From: UBA3792 sp045114775
Lineage (GTDB): Bacteria; Bacillota; Clostridia; Christensenellales; CAG-138
Length of the DNA stretch: 64,000 nt
Assembly (NCBI GenBank): GCA_045114775.1
Contig: JBGULC010000044.1
Coordinates: forward strand, 1-64,000
Direction of reading: 5' to 3'
The notes beneath the pieces were generated by a model. The model saw only the letters and a list, made by a program, of their open reading frames with translations. It was not told the origin of the DNA and searched no databases. Below, one piece after another: positions 51,209 to 59,440 of the stretch. The position numbers and the translations under genes are program-made. Each line of letters begins with the position of its first letter. The stretch's first letter is position 1.

Positions 51209-52798
51209 ATGAAGAAGCTTTTATCCCTTTTTTTTGCTGCGCTTTTACTGATCGGTCTCATACCCGTTTTCCCGATGCAAAGTGCGAACGCCGATACGTT
51301 TCGGAAGAGCGATATCTACGAGCCGTATTATATTCTCGTCAATGCTGAAAACGCCTCCGTCTCCTATCGCGGGATCGAACAGGACGCCGACGCGCGGGTC
51401 TATCCGGCCAGCACGACCAAGATCCTGACCTGCATCCTCGCGCTTGAAAAGGGCAATCTTGACGATATGGTCAATGTTTCTGCCAAGGCGGTCGATTTCG
51501 GCAACGGCAACTCTCTGATGGGTCTTGAAGAGGGCGATCAATATTCGCTCAAAGACCTTCTCTACGGTCTGATGCTGCCTTCCGGCAACGACGCCGCGAT
51601 TGCGGTTGCCGAGCATATTGCGGGCAGCACCGAAGCGTTTGCGCAGATGATGAACGACAAAGCCGTCGAGCTTCACATGGATCATTCGCATTTTGTAACG
51701 GTCCACGGCAAGCAGAACGATAATCACTACACCACTGTACGCGATATGGCGGTGCTCACCGCATACGCGCTGAACAAAAGCGAACAAAGCGAGACGTTCC
51801 GCGAGATCGTCGGCACAAAGACCTACGTCGCCGAATCCGGTCCGCGCGCGCTGTCTCTTGTCAATTCCAACCGCATGCTCGTCGATATGCCCGCGACCGA
51901 AAAGGTCCCCGAGCCGATCTCCTGTCTCTATCCGGATGCGATCGGCGTCAAAACCGGCGATACGAACGCAGCCGGCAAGTGCCTGATCGCAGCTGCGGAA
52001 CGCAACGGCGTCACGCTGATCGCGGTCCTCTACGGCGGAACGCTGAACGACCCGGAGTACAACAACGGCTGGTCAGACGGACGCAAGGATAAATACAACG
52101 CCAGACGCTTCCAGGACGCGGCGCTGATGTTTGAATACGCATTCAACGATATGGTAAAGACCGTCAGCTTCGGTGAGCTTGTTGACGCGGGTATGCCCGT
52201 CGAATTCGATATCCGGATCGCGAACGCATCCCCCGACGATTCGCAGGGCGGTATTCTGAAAGCGAAAGCAAATCTTTCTCTCGATACGCAGATCAAGCTG
52301 ATGCAGCCCGATCCGAGCAAATCCGTCAAAGACTTCAATATCGAAGTCAGCACGAATATCACAAGCCAGTATGCGCCGATCAGCGAGGGCTCGACCGTCG
52401 GTACGGTCTCCTATGTCTACCGAGGCACGACGATCGCGAGTGTGGAGCTTTTCGCAACGCGAAGCGTCAAGGAAGGCACCGCCGTGACCGACCTGTCGCC
52501 CGTTTCACCGTCAAGCACCGAACAGCCGATCTACAATCTGATCGGCGACGCAAACGTACCGACCGTTGATGCACAGCCCGGCAGCGACGTGAAGGAAAAC
52601 GGCGGAAGCTGCGCCTCAGGCATCCCAAAGGGCGTTTACATCGTCCTCGGCGTTCTCGGCGTTCTGCTGCTGGTCGTCGTCGTGCTGTTCTGTCTCTATG
52701 TACGCGCAGAAAAGAAACGCCGTGCCGCCGCTCGCCGCCGCGCCGCAAGACGCCGCGAGATGCAGGAGCGACAATATGACGAATACACGCGAAAGTAA
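51209..52798 (+). CDS. membrane-anchored D-Ala-D-Ala carboxypeptidase (S11)
   Basis: Penicillin-binding protein of 529 residues that trims the terminal D-Ala from peptidoglycan stems. A signal peptide (about 1-28) is followed by intact active-site motifs: STTK at 68-71, SGN at about 125, KTG at about 248. The C-terminal part has a DacF/DacB-type extra domain. A membrane helix (about 473-495) and an arginine-rich cytoplasmic tail end the protein, so it is anchored at both the wall and the inner face. The next gene is a close paralogue ten bases downstream. Confidence 0.92.
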   Translation: MKKLLSLFFAALLLIGLIPVFPMQSANADTFRKSDIYEPYYILVNAENASVSYRGIEQDADARVYPASTTKILTCILALEKGNLDDMVNVSAKAVDFGNGNSLMGLEEGDQYSLKDLLYGLMLPSGNDAAIAVAEHIAGSTEAFAQMMNDKAVELHMDHSHFVTVHGKQNDNHYTTVRDMAVLTAYALNKSEQSETFREIVGTKTYVAESGPRALSLVNSNRMLVDMPATEKVPEPISCLYPDAIGVKTGDTNAAGKCLIAAAERNGVTLIAVLYGGTLNDPEYNNGWSDGRKDKYNARRFQDAALMFEYAFNDMVKTVSFGELVDAGMPVEFDIRIANASPDDSQGGILKAKANLSLDTQIKLMQPDPSKSVKDFNIEVSTNITSQYAPISEGSTVGTVSYVYRGTTIASVELFATRSVKEGTAVTDLSPVSPSSTEQPIYNLIGDANVPTVDAQPGSDVKENGGSCASGIPKGVYIVLGVLGVLLLVVVVLFCLYVRAEKKRRAAARRRAARRREMQERQYDEYTRK

Positions 52799-52807
52799 GG
52801 AAAAAAT

Positions 52808-54226
52808 ATGAAAAGGACCGTCCTCTGCCTGCTGCTTTGCATCCTGCTTCTTCCCTTCCGGGGGATCGCAGAAACCTCGGATTCGACAGGATTCGACCTC
52901 AAAGCGCTTGCGGAGGACACTGTTTTTTTGGTCAATGCAGACGATCCTTCACACGCAGTACTCGGTCTTGAGCGCAACGCGGACAAAAAGAGGTATCCGG
53001 CCAGCACGACCAAAATCATGACCTGTATCATAGCGCTTGAAAAATGCGAACCGGACGAGCTTGTCACCGTCAGCAAGCGTGCGTGCAATCTTTCCGAACG
53101 CAATTCCAAAATGGGGCTTCGCGCAGGCGAAGAATTTCGGTTGATCGATCTTCTTTACGGACTCATGCTTCCGTCCGGCAACGATGCCGCGATCGCCGTT
53201 GCCGAGCATATCGGCGGAAGCATCAAGGGCTTCGCCGATCTTATGAACGAAAAGGCGAAACTTCTCGGCATGGATGGCACACATTACGTCAATCCGCACG
53301 GGCTGCATAACGCCGAGCATTATACGACGGCGCGCGACATGGCTGTGCTTGCCGCTTACGCGATGGAAAACGAAACGTTCCGAGCCATTGTATGCACGAC
53401 CGAACTGACGGTCAAATCGTCCGCAGGACGCGAGCTTACGCTGCAATCCTCGAACCGCCTTCTGCGGGACGTCAAAGTCAGCTCGTACAAGCCGTATTCC
53501 TGTCTCTATCCGGATGCGATCGGCATTAAGACCGGCGATACGCATCTTGCCGGAAAATGCCTTGTCGCTGCGGCAAAGCGCGGTGATACAACCTATATAG
53601 CAGTTCTTCTGAACGGCGAGAACGCGCCGGAAAATCTGAAGGGACGCGATAAGGATCGTTACTCTGCGCAGCGCTTCTACGACGCCGCAAAGCTGTTCGA
53701 TTACGTCTTTGCGAACGATACGGTCGAGATCGACGCCGGATATCTTTCGGATCGCTGTCTGCCCGACACGTACGCTTATACCCCGAATCCGAAAAATACG
53801 CCGATCCGAGAAGCGCTGTACCGGATCGAATGGTCCGATGCGAATGCGCTCGTTCTGCCGCGCTGGCAGGCGGACAGTCTGATCGCCGATCCTTTCCCCG
53901 AGGATTGTATCCGGTACTCTGAGCCGGATCTTTCCGCGCAGCTCGGCGCAAAAGCGGGAACCGTCTGCGTCACGGTCGGTGAAGACGTGATCCTGACCGG
54001 CGATCTGATCGCCGAAGACTATACCTATCCGCCGACGCTCGCGCCGACTGCCGAGCCCACCTATACCGTGATCGAAGAAACCCCGCAGGCATCCGGTCCC
54101 TCGCCCTCACCGAAACCGGTTTCGCTCCCGGAGGCAACGGTCGAACCCACACACGCATGGATCCCGGTTTCGCCGGAGGCAACGTCCGATCCAAAGTCCT
54201 GCGGCTGGTTCCGATGCGTCCCCTGA
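52808..54226 (+). CDS. D-Ala-D-Ala carboxypeptidase (S11), second copy
   Basis: Paralogue of the preceding gene, 472 residues, with a signal peptide (about 1-21) and intact motifs STTK (66-69), SGN and KTG (about 242). Unlike its neighbour it has no C-terminal membrane helix. It ends instead in a proline/threonine/glutamate-rich tail of about 70 residues finishing CGWFRCVP. The tail may span the wall or bind a partner. Its stop is immediately next to the convergent NlpC/P60 gene. Confidence 0.9.
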   Translation: MKRTVLCLLLCILLLPFRGIAETSDSTGFDLKALAEDTVFLVNADDPSHAVLGLERNADKKRYPASTTKIMTCIIALEKCEPDELVTVSKRACNLSERNSKMGLRAGEEFRLIDLLYGLMLPSGNDAAIAVAEHIGGSIKGFADLMNEKAKLLGMDGTHYVNPHGLHNAEHYTTARDMAVLAAYAMENETFRAIVCTTELTVKSSAGRELTLQSSNRLLRDVKVSSYKPYSCLYPDAIGIKTGDTHLAGKCLVAAAKRGDTTYIAVLLNGENAPENLKGRDKDRYSAQRFYDAAKLFDYVFANDTVEIDAGYLSDRCLPDTYAYTPNPKNTPIREALYRIEWSDANALVLPRWQADSLIADPFPEDCIRYSEPDLSAQLGAKAGTVCVTVGEDVILTGDLIAEDYTYPPTLAPTAEPTYTVIEETPQASGPSPSPKPVSLPEATVEPTHAWIPVSPEATSDPKSCGWFRCVP

Positions 54227-54931
54227 TCAGGCATAATACGGGATCCCGAGCGCCGTATACGTCAGTTTCCCGACGACGCCGTCCGCTTTTAATCCGCTTG
54301 CTTTCTGGAACCGCTTCACGGCGCGTTCCGTTTTTTTGCCGTAGATCCCGTCCGTCTGTCCCGGATCATAACCAAGCTCCTTCAGCTTCTTTTGTACCCT
54401 TAAAACGTCGCTGCCGCGCATATACGGGGTTCTGAGCTTCAGGATCCTTGAAGAGAAGAACGGCGGGCGTCCGTACCGGTCCCAGCACGAAACTTTGCTT
54501 TCGACGACGCCCACGTCGCGTCCCTTCGCTTCGATCACGCGGTCGGCGTCGATCGCGTAGCCGACATGCACGGCGCGTCCTTTGCTCATCCGAAAGACCA
54601 TATCGCCCTCCCTGAGCTCCGAGCGTCCGATCTCCGTGCAGAGACTGCGCAGTCCTTCGGCATTGACGTCATGGTCGATCAGCCTGTGCTTCAGGAAGAA
54701 AAACGTACCGAGTCCCGAGCAGTCGAATGCGCGCAGCACGTCGCCGTAGCCTTCGCGCACCTCCTTCTTCCAGTACGCGATCGCACGGTCCGCGTTTCGT
54801 TTCGTTTTTTCGCGTCTGCGGATCCACGCCTCCGTGATCGTCGGCTTTTTCTGCCCCTGCGCGCCCCAGACATAAATGCTGTGATTTCTGACCTGTTCCT
54901 TCAGGTATTCCGTAAATTCCGATGCGTACAT
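54227..54931 (-). CDS. NlpC/P60-type hydrolase with C-terminal peptidoglycan-binding domain
   Basis: Protein of 234 residues. The N-terminal NlpC/P60 fold has the catalytic cysteine in FDCSGL (Cys71) and the histidine in AVHVGYAID (about 122). A peptidoglycan-binding domain (about 165-232, VQKKLKELGYDPGQTDGIYG) follows. No signal peptide is visible, so it may act in the cytoplasm, in the mother cell, or be released otherwise. The ribosome site GGGGAGG is inside a hairpin. It is downstream of DUF2804 and convergent with the carboxypeptidase gene with no spacer. Confidence 0.85.
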   Translation of the reverse strand: MYASEFTEYLKEQVRNHSIYVWGAQGQKKPTITEAWIRRREKTKRNADRAIAYWKKEVREGYGDVLRAFDCSGLGTFFFLKHRLIDHDVNAEGLRSLCTEIGRSELREGDMVFRMSKGRAVHVGYAIDADRVIEAKGRDVGVVESKVSCWDRYGRPPFFSSRILKLRTPYMRGSDVLRVQKKLKELGYDPGQTDGIYGKKTERAVKRFQKASGLKADGVVGKLTYTALGIPYYA

Positions 54932-54970
54932 AAAAGAATCCTCCCCTTCATTCTATGTGAAGAGGAGGAT
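54932..54970 (-). promoter_or_regulatory. hairpin covering the NlpC/P60 ribosome site, terminator-like
   Basis: A 13-base stem, ATCCTCCTCTTCA against TGAAGGGGAGGAT (one G-U pair, seven-base loop), is followed by TCTTTT and then the ATG. The 3' arm holds the Shine-Dalgarno site. It can be read as a terminator of DUF2804, a translation block, or both. Confidence 0.6.
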
Positions 54971-54986
54971 CCGGGTGAAAACGCCC

Positions 54987-56021
54987 TTACCACTTGTTGA
55001 ATACCTTTTCCGCAAAGCCGAGGAAATCCTTAAGACGGATCTCCTCCCCTCCGTCGGTTTTCAGTACGCCGGTGAACCTGCCGAACACCTGATGCTGATC
55101 GGAGCAGATGATCTTAACGTCCGTTTTGGAAGCGCGGTCGAGGATCGGAGAAAAGATCAGGTCGACGCGTCCCTCGTCGTCCGTGAAATGCCACGGGCGC
55201 ATCAGGTCGTCCGAGCCGTCCGGCTTCTTCGGAATGCCGAAATCCACGCGTCCGAGCTTGTGCGCGATTCCGTCGACAAACAGCATATTCTCGCTCGCGG
55301 CGCTCGTATCCCCGAAGCCGTAACCGAGGTTGAAGCCGATCACGCGCCCGTCGTTCTCTCCCTGCGCCGCGCTCCAGTACCAGGTGTTTTTATAGGTCCA
55401 TACGCCCCTGCCCCAATCCAGAAGCCCGAAGGTGTTCTTCGGATCGAGTACAGTTCGCACATCTCCGATCTGAAACCATCCTTCGGCGCGCATGCCGACG
55501 ATCTTCTGGTTGTAATAGAAATGTCCCTTCTTTTCAAACGGCGTCGCGATGACCATGGAATCCTTCGGCTCGTCTGTGAGCAGAATATCGCAGGAAAACG
55601 GCTTTCCGTCCTTGAATCTGTCGATACGGAATGTGAGCCGCCGCCCTTCCGGCGTATGCACAAACGAGCCGGACGCGTTTTTCAGTGTCTTAAAAATGTC
55701 GCCTTCCTTCGACGACGCCGGGAATTTTGTCTTTCCCATCGGCAGCCAGAACATCGGCGAGACGGTCGTTTCCTTGCACGTTTCAAAGTCCAGTACGGAA
55801 GCAGACAACAGCCCCATATAGCTGTTGTCGTCGATCGTCAGCGCAACGCCCCACCGATCGTTTGTGATAAGATAGTAGTCCCATTCCTTGATGCGAAGCT
55901 TGCCTGCCCTGATCGCCTTGCGGTCGTACGTCCTGAGAAGCGCCGTCGCATAGCCGGGTTCATTGAGATTTCCCTGCCCGTTCAGAAGCGGTCCGGGACC
56001 GAACCGATGCTGTTTCATCAT
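54987..56021 (-). CDS. DUF2804 family protein
   Basis: Cytoplasmic protein of 344 residues matching the DUF2804 family by its start (QHRFGPGPLLNGQGNLNEPG) and by the central GLLDWGRGVWTYKNTWYW and FGDTSAASENMLF. The family is found in anaerobes and actinobacteria and is predicted to have a lipocalin-like beta fold. No reaction is known. A GGA-rich ribosome site precedes the ATG. It lies 17 bases after the zinc-ribbon gene. Confidence 0.82.
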   Translation of the reverse strand: MMKQHRFGPGPLLNGQGNLNEPGYATALLRTYDRKAIRAGKLRIKEWDYYLITNDRWGVALTIDDNSYMGLLSASVLDFETCKETTVSPMFWLPMGKTKFPASSKEGDIFKTLKNASGSFVHTPEGRRLTFRIDRFKDGKPFSCDILLTDEPKDSMVIATPFEKKGHFYYNQKIVGMRAEGWFQIGDVRTVLDPKNTFGLLDWGRGVWTYKNTWYWSAAQGENDGRVIGFNLGYGFGDTSAASENMLFVDGIAHKLGRVDFGIPKKPDGSDDLMRPWHFTDDEGRVDLIFSPILDRASKTDVKIICSDQHQVFGRFTGVLKTDGGEEIRLKDFLGFAEKVFNKW

Positions 56022-56038
56022 GTCATTCTGTCCTTTCC

Positions 56039-56884
56039 TTACCAGTCGCTGCTCCAGTCCGTGCCGCCCGAATCCCAGGAGCTGTAATCGGACGAAGAAG
56101 AATCCGAGGACGAGGAACTGCTGATGGAATCCCATGTGTCCGAATCCTTGAAATCCGTGACGCCCCAATCGGAATCGTAGTCCTTGCCTACATAGTAATC
56201 ATCATAGTCTCCCGTATATGTGTGCGATTCATTGTCAAGCGGACGATACCCCGACTGCCAATCGGAATCGTTGTCCGTGGAATAGTACCAGTTATCGCCG
56301 TACCGATACCAGACATATCCCGGGATGTAGTCAAACTGATAATAACCGTCGTTTTTATGTTTTATCGATGAACAAATCCGTGACAGGCCGATGGACAAAA
56401 GCACGATCGCAACCATGATCAACACTACGAGCCATCTCTGGATATTCGGACTTGATTTAGTCTGTGCCGCACCGCTCCGCGTGATCGGAGGCTGCTTCCC
56501 GTCCGGATAAATCCCGCGGTTGTGACATTCGACAAGCAGCTTCTGATACAGCTCATTGACGGCATACGCTTCGTCCGGACCGTTGTAACGGATCGCTCGC
56601 GTGCCGTCGGCCTTGTTCTTATAGACGACGAAACGATCCCCGTCCCGATAGATGCCGAACGCGCGCGGCTCCTTGAAATCTTCTCCGACAAAGAAACGCA
56701 TCCGAAGAAGCGGCATGCCGCGCTCTGCGCAGTATTCCTTCAGTTCGTCGATCGTTTTGGGCTGAAAGATCGTCCGTTCCGTATCAACGACATAGTTTTC
56801 ATTCGCTGCGCCGCAATGCGGACAGTTCTTCTCGTCGCTTCTGACCGTTCCGTCGCAAAAAGGGCACTTACTTGTTGACGCCAT
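56039..56884 (-). CDS. zinc-ribbon membrane protein with Asp/Ser/Tyr-rich tail
   Basis: Protein of 281 residues with no recognised family. The N-terminus has two zinc-ribbon cysteine pairs, CPFC (7-10) and CPHC (21-24). A soluble domain of about 110 residues and a single membrane helix (about 148-166) follow. The outer tail of about 110 residues is dominated by Asp, Ser, Tyr and Trp and ends GGTDWSSDW. This topology suggests a cytoplasmic zinc head linked to a surface tail. It starts directly after the terminator of the GGGtGRT operon and precedes DUF2804. Confidence 0.7.
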   Translation of the reverse strand: MASTSKCPFCDGTVRSDEKNCPHCGAANENYVVDTERTIFQPKTIDELKEYCAERGMPLLRMRFFVGEDFKEPRAFGIYRDGDRFVVYKNKADGTRAIRYNGPDEAYAVNELYQKLLVECHNRGIYPDGKQPPITRSGAAQTKSSPNIQRWLVVLIMVAIVLLSIGLSRICSSIKHKNDGYYQFDYIPGYVWYRYGDNWYYSTDNDSDWQSGYRPLDNESHTYTGDYDDYYVGKDYDSDWGVTDFKDSDTWDSISSSSSSDSSSSDYSSWDSGGTDWSSDW

Positions 56885-56905
56885 GATCTCCTATTCCCTC
56901 TTACA

Positions 56906-56936
56906 TGAAAAGAAGGAGGGCGTTCCCGCCCCCCTT
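56906..56936 (-). terminator. terminator of the IscU-like/GGGtGRT operon
   Basis: Ten-base stem AAGGGGGGCG/CGCCCTCCTT (one G-U pair) with a four-base loop, followed on the minus strand by CTTTTC. Confidence 0.75.
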
Positions 56937-56945
56937 GATCGCTTC

Positions 56946-57941
56946 TTACAGACTCTGTGCGATCGCAACCGCTACTGCGACCGTCGCGCCGACCATCGGG
57001 TTGTTGCCCATGCCGATGAGGCCCATCATCTCGACGTGCGCCGGAACGGAGCTCGAACCGGCAAACTGCGCGTCGGAGTGCATACGGCCCATCGTGTCGG
57101 TCATGCCGTAGGACGCGGGACCCGCCGCCATGTTGTCGGGATGGAGCGTTCTGCCCGTGCCGCCGCCGGATGCGACTGAGAAGTATTTCTTACCATTCTC
57201 AACGCACCATTTCTTGTACGTGCCAGCGACCGGATGCTGGAAGCGCGTCGGGTTCGTGGAGTTGCCGGTGATGGAAACGTCAACGTTCTCGTGACGCATG
57301 ATCGCAACGCCCTCGTTGACGTCGTCAGCGCCGTAGCAGCGGACCTTTGCGCGCTCGCCGTCGGAGAACGGCTTCGTATAGACGATCTTCAGATCGCCGG
57401 TGTAGTAATCGTATTCTGTCTCCACATAGGTGAAGCCGTTGATGCGGGAGATGATGTACGCCGCGTCCTTGCCGAGACCGTTCAGAATGACCTGCAAAGG
57501 CTTTTGACGGACCTTGTTTGCGGTCCGCGCAATGCCGATCGCGCCTTCCGCGGCCGCGAAGGATTCGTGACCCGCGAGGAACGCGAAGCAGCTTGTTTCT
57601 TCCCGGAGCAGCATCGCGCCGAGATTGCCATGGCCCAAGCCCACCTTGCGCTGATCCGCAACGGAGCCCGGGATGCAGAACGACTGGAGGCCGATGCCGA
57701 TCGCTTCGGCGGCTTCCGCTGCGTTCTTGACGCCCTTCTTGTACGCGATCGCCGCGCCGACGGTGTAAGCCCATCCCGCGTTTTCAAACGCGATCGGCTG
57801 AATGCCCTTGACGATGCCGTACGGATCGACGCCGTGCGCGTCGCAGATCGCCTTCGCTTCTTCGAGATCCTTGATGCCGTACTCGTTCAGCACCTTCGTG
57901 ATCTTGTCGATTCTTCTTTCATAACCTTCAAACGTAATCAT
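56946..57941 (-). CDS. GGGtGRT protein, function unknown
   Basis: Protein of 331 residues carrying the name-giving motif SGGGTGRTLHPDNMAAGP in its second half and a long conserved centre (GHESFAAAEGAIGIA). The family occurs mainly in anaerobes and has no known activity. It has no signal peptide or membrane helix. The gene follows the IscU-like scaffold gene by 12 bases, an association seen elsewhere. An iron-sulfur related function is therefore plausible but unproven. GGAGGTG precedes the ATG and a terminator follows. Confidence 0.9.
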   Translation of the reverse strand: MITFEGYERRIDKITKVLNEYGIKDLEEAKAICDAHGVDPYGIVKGIQPIAFENAGWAYTVGAAIAYKKGVKNAAEAAEAIGIGLQSFCIPGSVADQRKVGLGHGNLGAMLLREETSCFAFLAGHESFAAAEGAIGIARTANKVRQKPLQVILNGLGKDAAYIISRINGFTYVETEYDYYTGDLKIVYTKPFSDGERAKVRCYGADDVNEGVAIMRHENVDVSITGNSTNPTRFQHPVAGTYKKWCVENGKKYFSVASGGGTGRTLHPDNMAAGPASYGMTDTMGRMHSDAQFAGSSSVPAHVEMMGLIGMGNNPMVGATVAVAVAIAQSL

Positions 57942-57953
57942 GAGGCACCTCCG

Positions 57954-58646
57954 TTATTCCTTGCGCGGGTCGATGACCTTTGCGGCGGTCGCAAACCGGC
58001 CGTAGGTCCCGATGTTCTTCTCGAACGCTTCCTTCGGGTCCATGCCCTTCTTGATCGCGTCCATCATCTTGCCGAGGCTGACGAACTGGTAGCCGATGAT
58101 CTCGCCCTCTTCGTCGAGACCGATCTTCAGCACGTAGCCCTCCGCCATCTCGAGGTAGCGCGGGCCCTTCGCCTTTGTGCCGTACATCGTGCCGATCTGC
58201 GAGCGAAGGCCCTTGCCTAGGTCTTCCAGACCTGCGCCGATGGTGAGGCCGTCGTCCGAGAACGCGCTCTGGCTTCTGCCGTAAACGATCTGCAGGAACA
58301 GCTCGCGCATCGCCGTGTTGATCGCGTCGCACACGAGGTCGCTGTTCAGCGCTTCGAGGATCGTCTTGCCGGGCAGGATCTCCGCCGCCATTGCCGCCGA
58401 ATGCGTCATGCCGGAGCAGCCGAGCGTTTCCACCAGCGCTTCCTCGATGACTCCTTCCTTGATGTTCAGCGTAAGCTTGCATGCGCCCTGCTGCGGCGCG
58501 CACCAGCCGATGCCGTGCGTCAGACCGCTGATGTCCTTGATCTCCTTCGCTTTGACCCACTTGCCCTCCTCGGGGATCGGAGCGGGTTCATGCTTCGCGC
58601 CTTTTTTGACGCATACCATTTCTTCCACATCACGGGAATACTGCAT
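57954..58646 (-). CDS. IscU/NifU-like iron-sulfur scaffold homologue
   Basis: Protein of 230 residues. The middle section LGCSGMTHSAAMAAEILPGK resembles the scaffold motif around the second cysteine of IscU/NifU. Candidate cluster ligands are Cys49, Cys56, Cys77 and Cys106. The third canonical IscU cysteine is not obvious, and the protein has extra N- and C-terminal parts. No cysteine desulfurase is adjacent. Its only partner is the GGGtGRT protein, so this may be a dedicated two-protein system. AGGAGG precedes the ATG and a strong promoter lies upstream. Confidence 0.82.
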   Translation of the reverse strand: MQYSRDVEEMVCVKKGAKHEPAPIPEEGKWVKAKEIKDISGLTHGIGWCAPQQGACKLTLNIKEGVIEEALVETLGCSGMTHSAAMAAEILPGKTILEALNSDLVCDAINTAMRELFLQIVYGRSQSAFSDDGLTIGAGLEDLGKGLRSQIGTMYGTKAKGPRYLEMAEGYVLKIGLDEEGEIIGYQFVSLGKMMDAIKKGMDPKEAFEKNIGTYGRFATAAKVIDPRKE

Positions 58647-58706
58647 GAAATGTAACCTCCTTTTTGATTCCGGCGCGATAAACACGTTTTCCCGGATTAT
58701 GAAAAT

Positions 58707-58735
58707 AGTATATCATACATATTTCCTCTTCGCAA
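58707..58735 (-). promoter_or_regulatory. promoter of the IscU-like/GGGtGRT operon
   Basis: TTGCGA, a 17-base spacer and TATACT on the minus strand. Its -35 box overlaps the -35 of the divergent YhhN promoter. Confidence 0.7.
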
Positions 58736-58757
58736 GACGGTAAATCGGTGCTATAAT
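58729..58757 (+). promoter_or_regulatory. promoter of yhhN-rmuC
   Basis: TTCGCA, a 17-base spacer and TATAAT. GGAGG begins only eight bases after the -10 box, so the leader is very short. Confidence 0.5.
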
Positions 58758-58768
58758 AAAAATCGGAG

Positions 58769-59440
58769 GTGGATCTTACGCATATACCGTTGATGATCGT
58801 ATTCGGCGCGCTGCTTCTCAGCACGGCCGTGATCCATTTGATCGCCTGCTACCGGCGATACCCGAAAACGCGCAGCGTCACGAAGGTGCTTCTGATGCCG
58901 CTTCTGTTTGCGCTGTACGCGGTTTCCGTGCCGGAGATCCGGCTGCTCGTCGCCGCCGCGCTGCTGTTCGGCTGGATCGGCGACGTCTTTCTGCTGTTCC
59001 GCAAAAGCCGCATCCTGATGCTCTGCGGCGTTTGCGCGTTCGGTCTCGGTCATATCTTCTATATCGGCGCGATGCTTGCGGAGCAGCAGAATATCTCCGT
59101 ACTGATCCTGATCCCGATCGCGCTGTGTATCCTTTGGATGACTTTTGTTTGCAAAAAGCTGATCCCCTTTGCGCCGCGCGCGCTCAAAAAGCCCGGATTT
59201 CTCTATGCGCTTCTGCTGTCCGGCACATGTCTCTCCGCGCTCTATGCGCTTTTGACCACGCAGAAGGTCGCGTATCTCATCGCCTTTATCGGCGGACTGT
59301 TCTTTATGCTCAGCGATACGATCCTGACCGGTCAGGCGTACCGTAAGGAAACCAAACACGGCGGCTTTTACGTCATGCTCACATACATTATCGCGCAATG
59401 CCTTCTGATCTTCGGCCTTGCGCTGACAGGAGGAAATTAA
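58769..59440 (+). CDS. YhhN/TMEM86-family membrane protein (lysoplasmalogenase-like)
   Basis: Integral membrane protein of up to 223 residues with about eight helices and the family patterns LFGWIGDVFLL and GLGHIFYIGA. Animal TMEM86B hydrolyses lysoplasmalogen; bacterial members are mostly untested. The start is unclear. The GTG at the given position overlaps the GGAGG site, while the in-frame TTG and ATG at 58790 and 58793 lie more than 20 bases away. rmuC starts on the next base after its stop codon. Confidence 0.82.
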   Translation: MDLTHIPLMIVFGALLLSTAVIHLIACYRRYPKTRSVTKVLLMPLLFALYAVSVPEIRLLVAAALLFGWIGDVFLLFRKSRILMLCGVCAFGLGHIFYIGAMLAEQQNISVLILIPIALCILWMTFVCKKLIPFAPRALKKPGFLYALLLSGTCLSALYALLTTQKVAYLIAFIGGLFFMLSDTILTGQAYRKETKHGGFYVMLTYIIAQCLLIFGLALTGGN

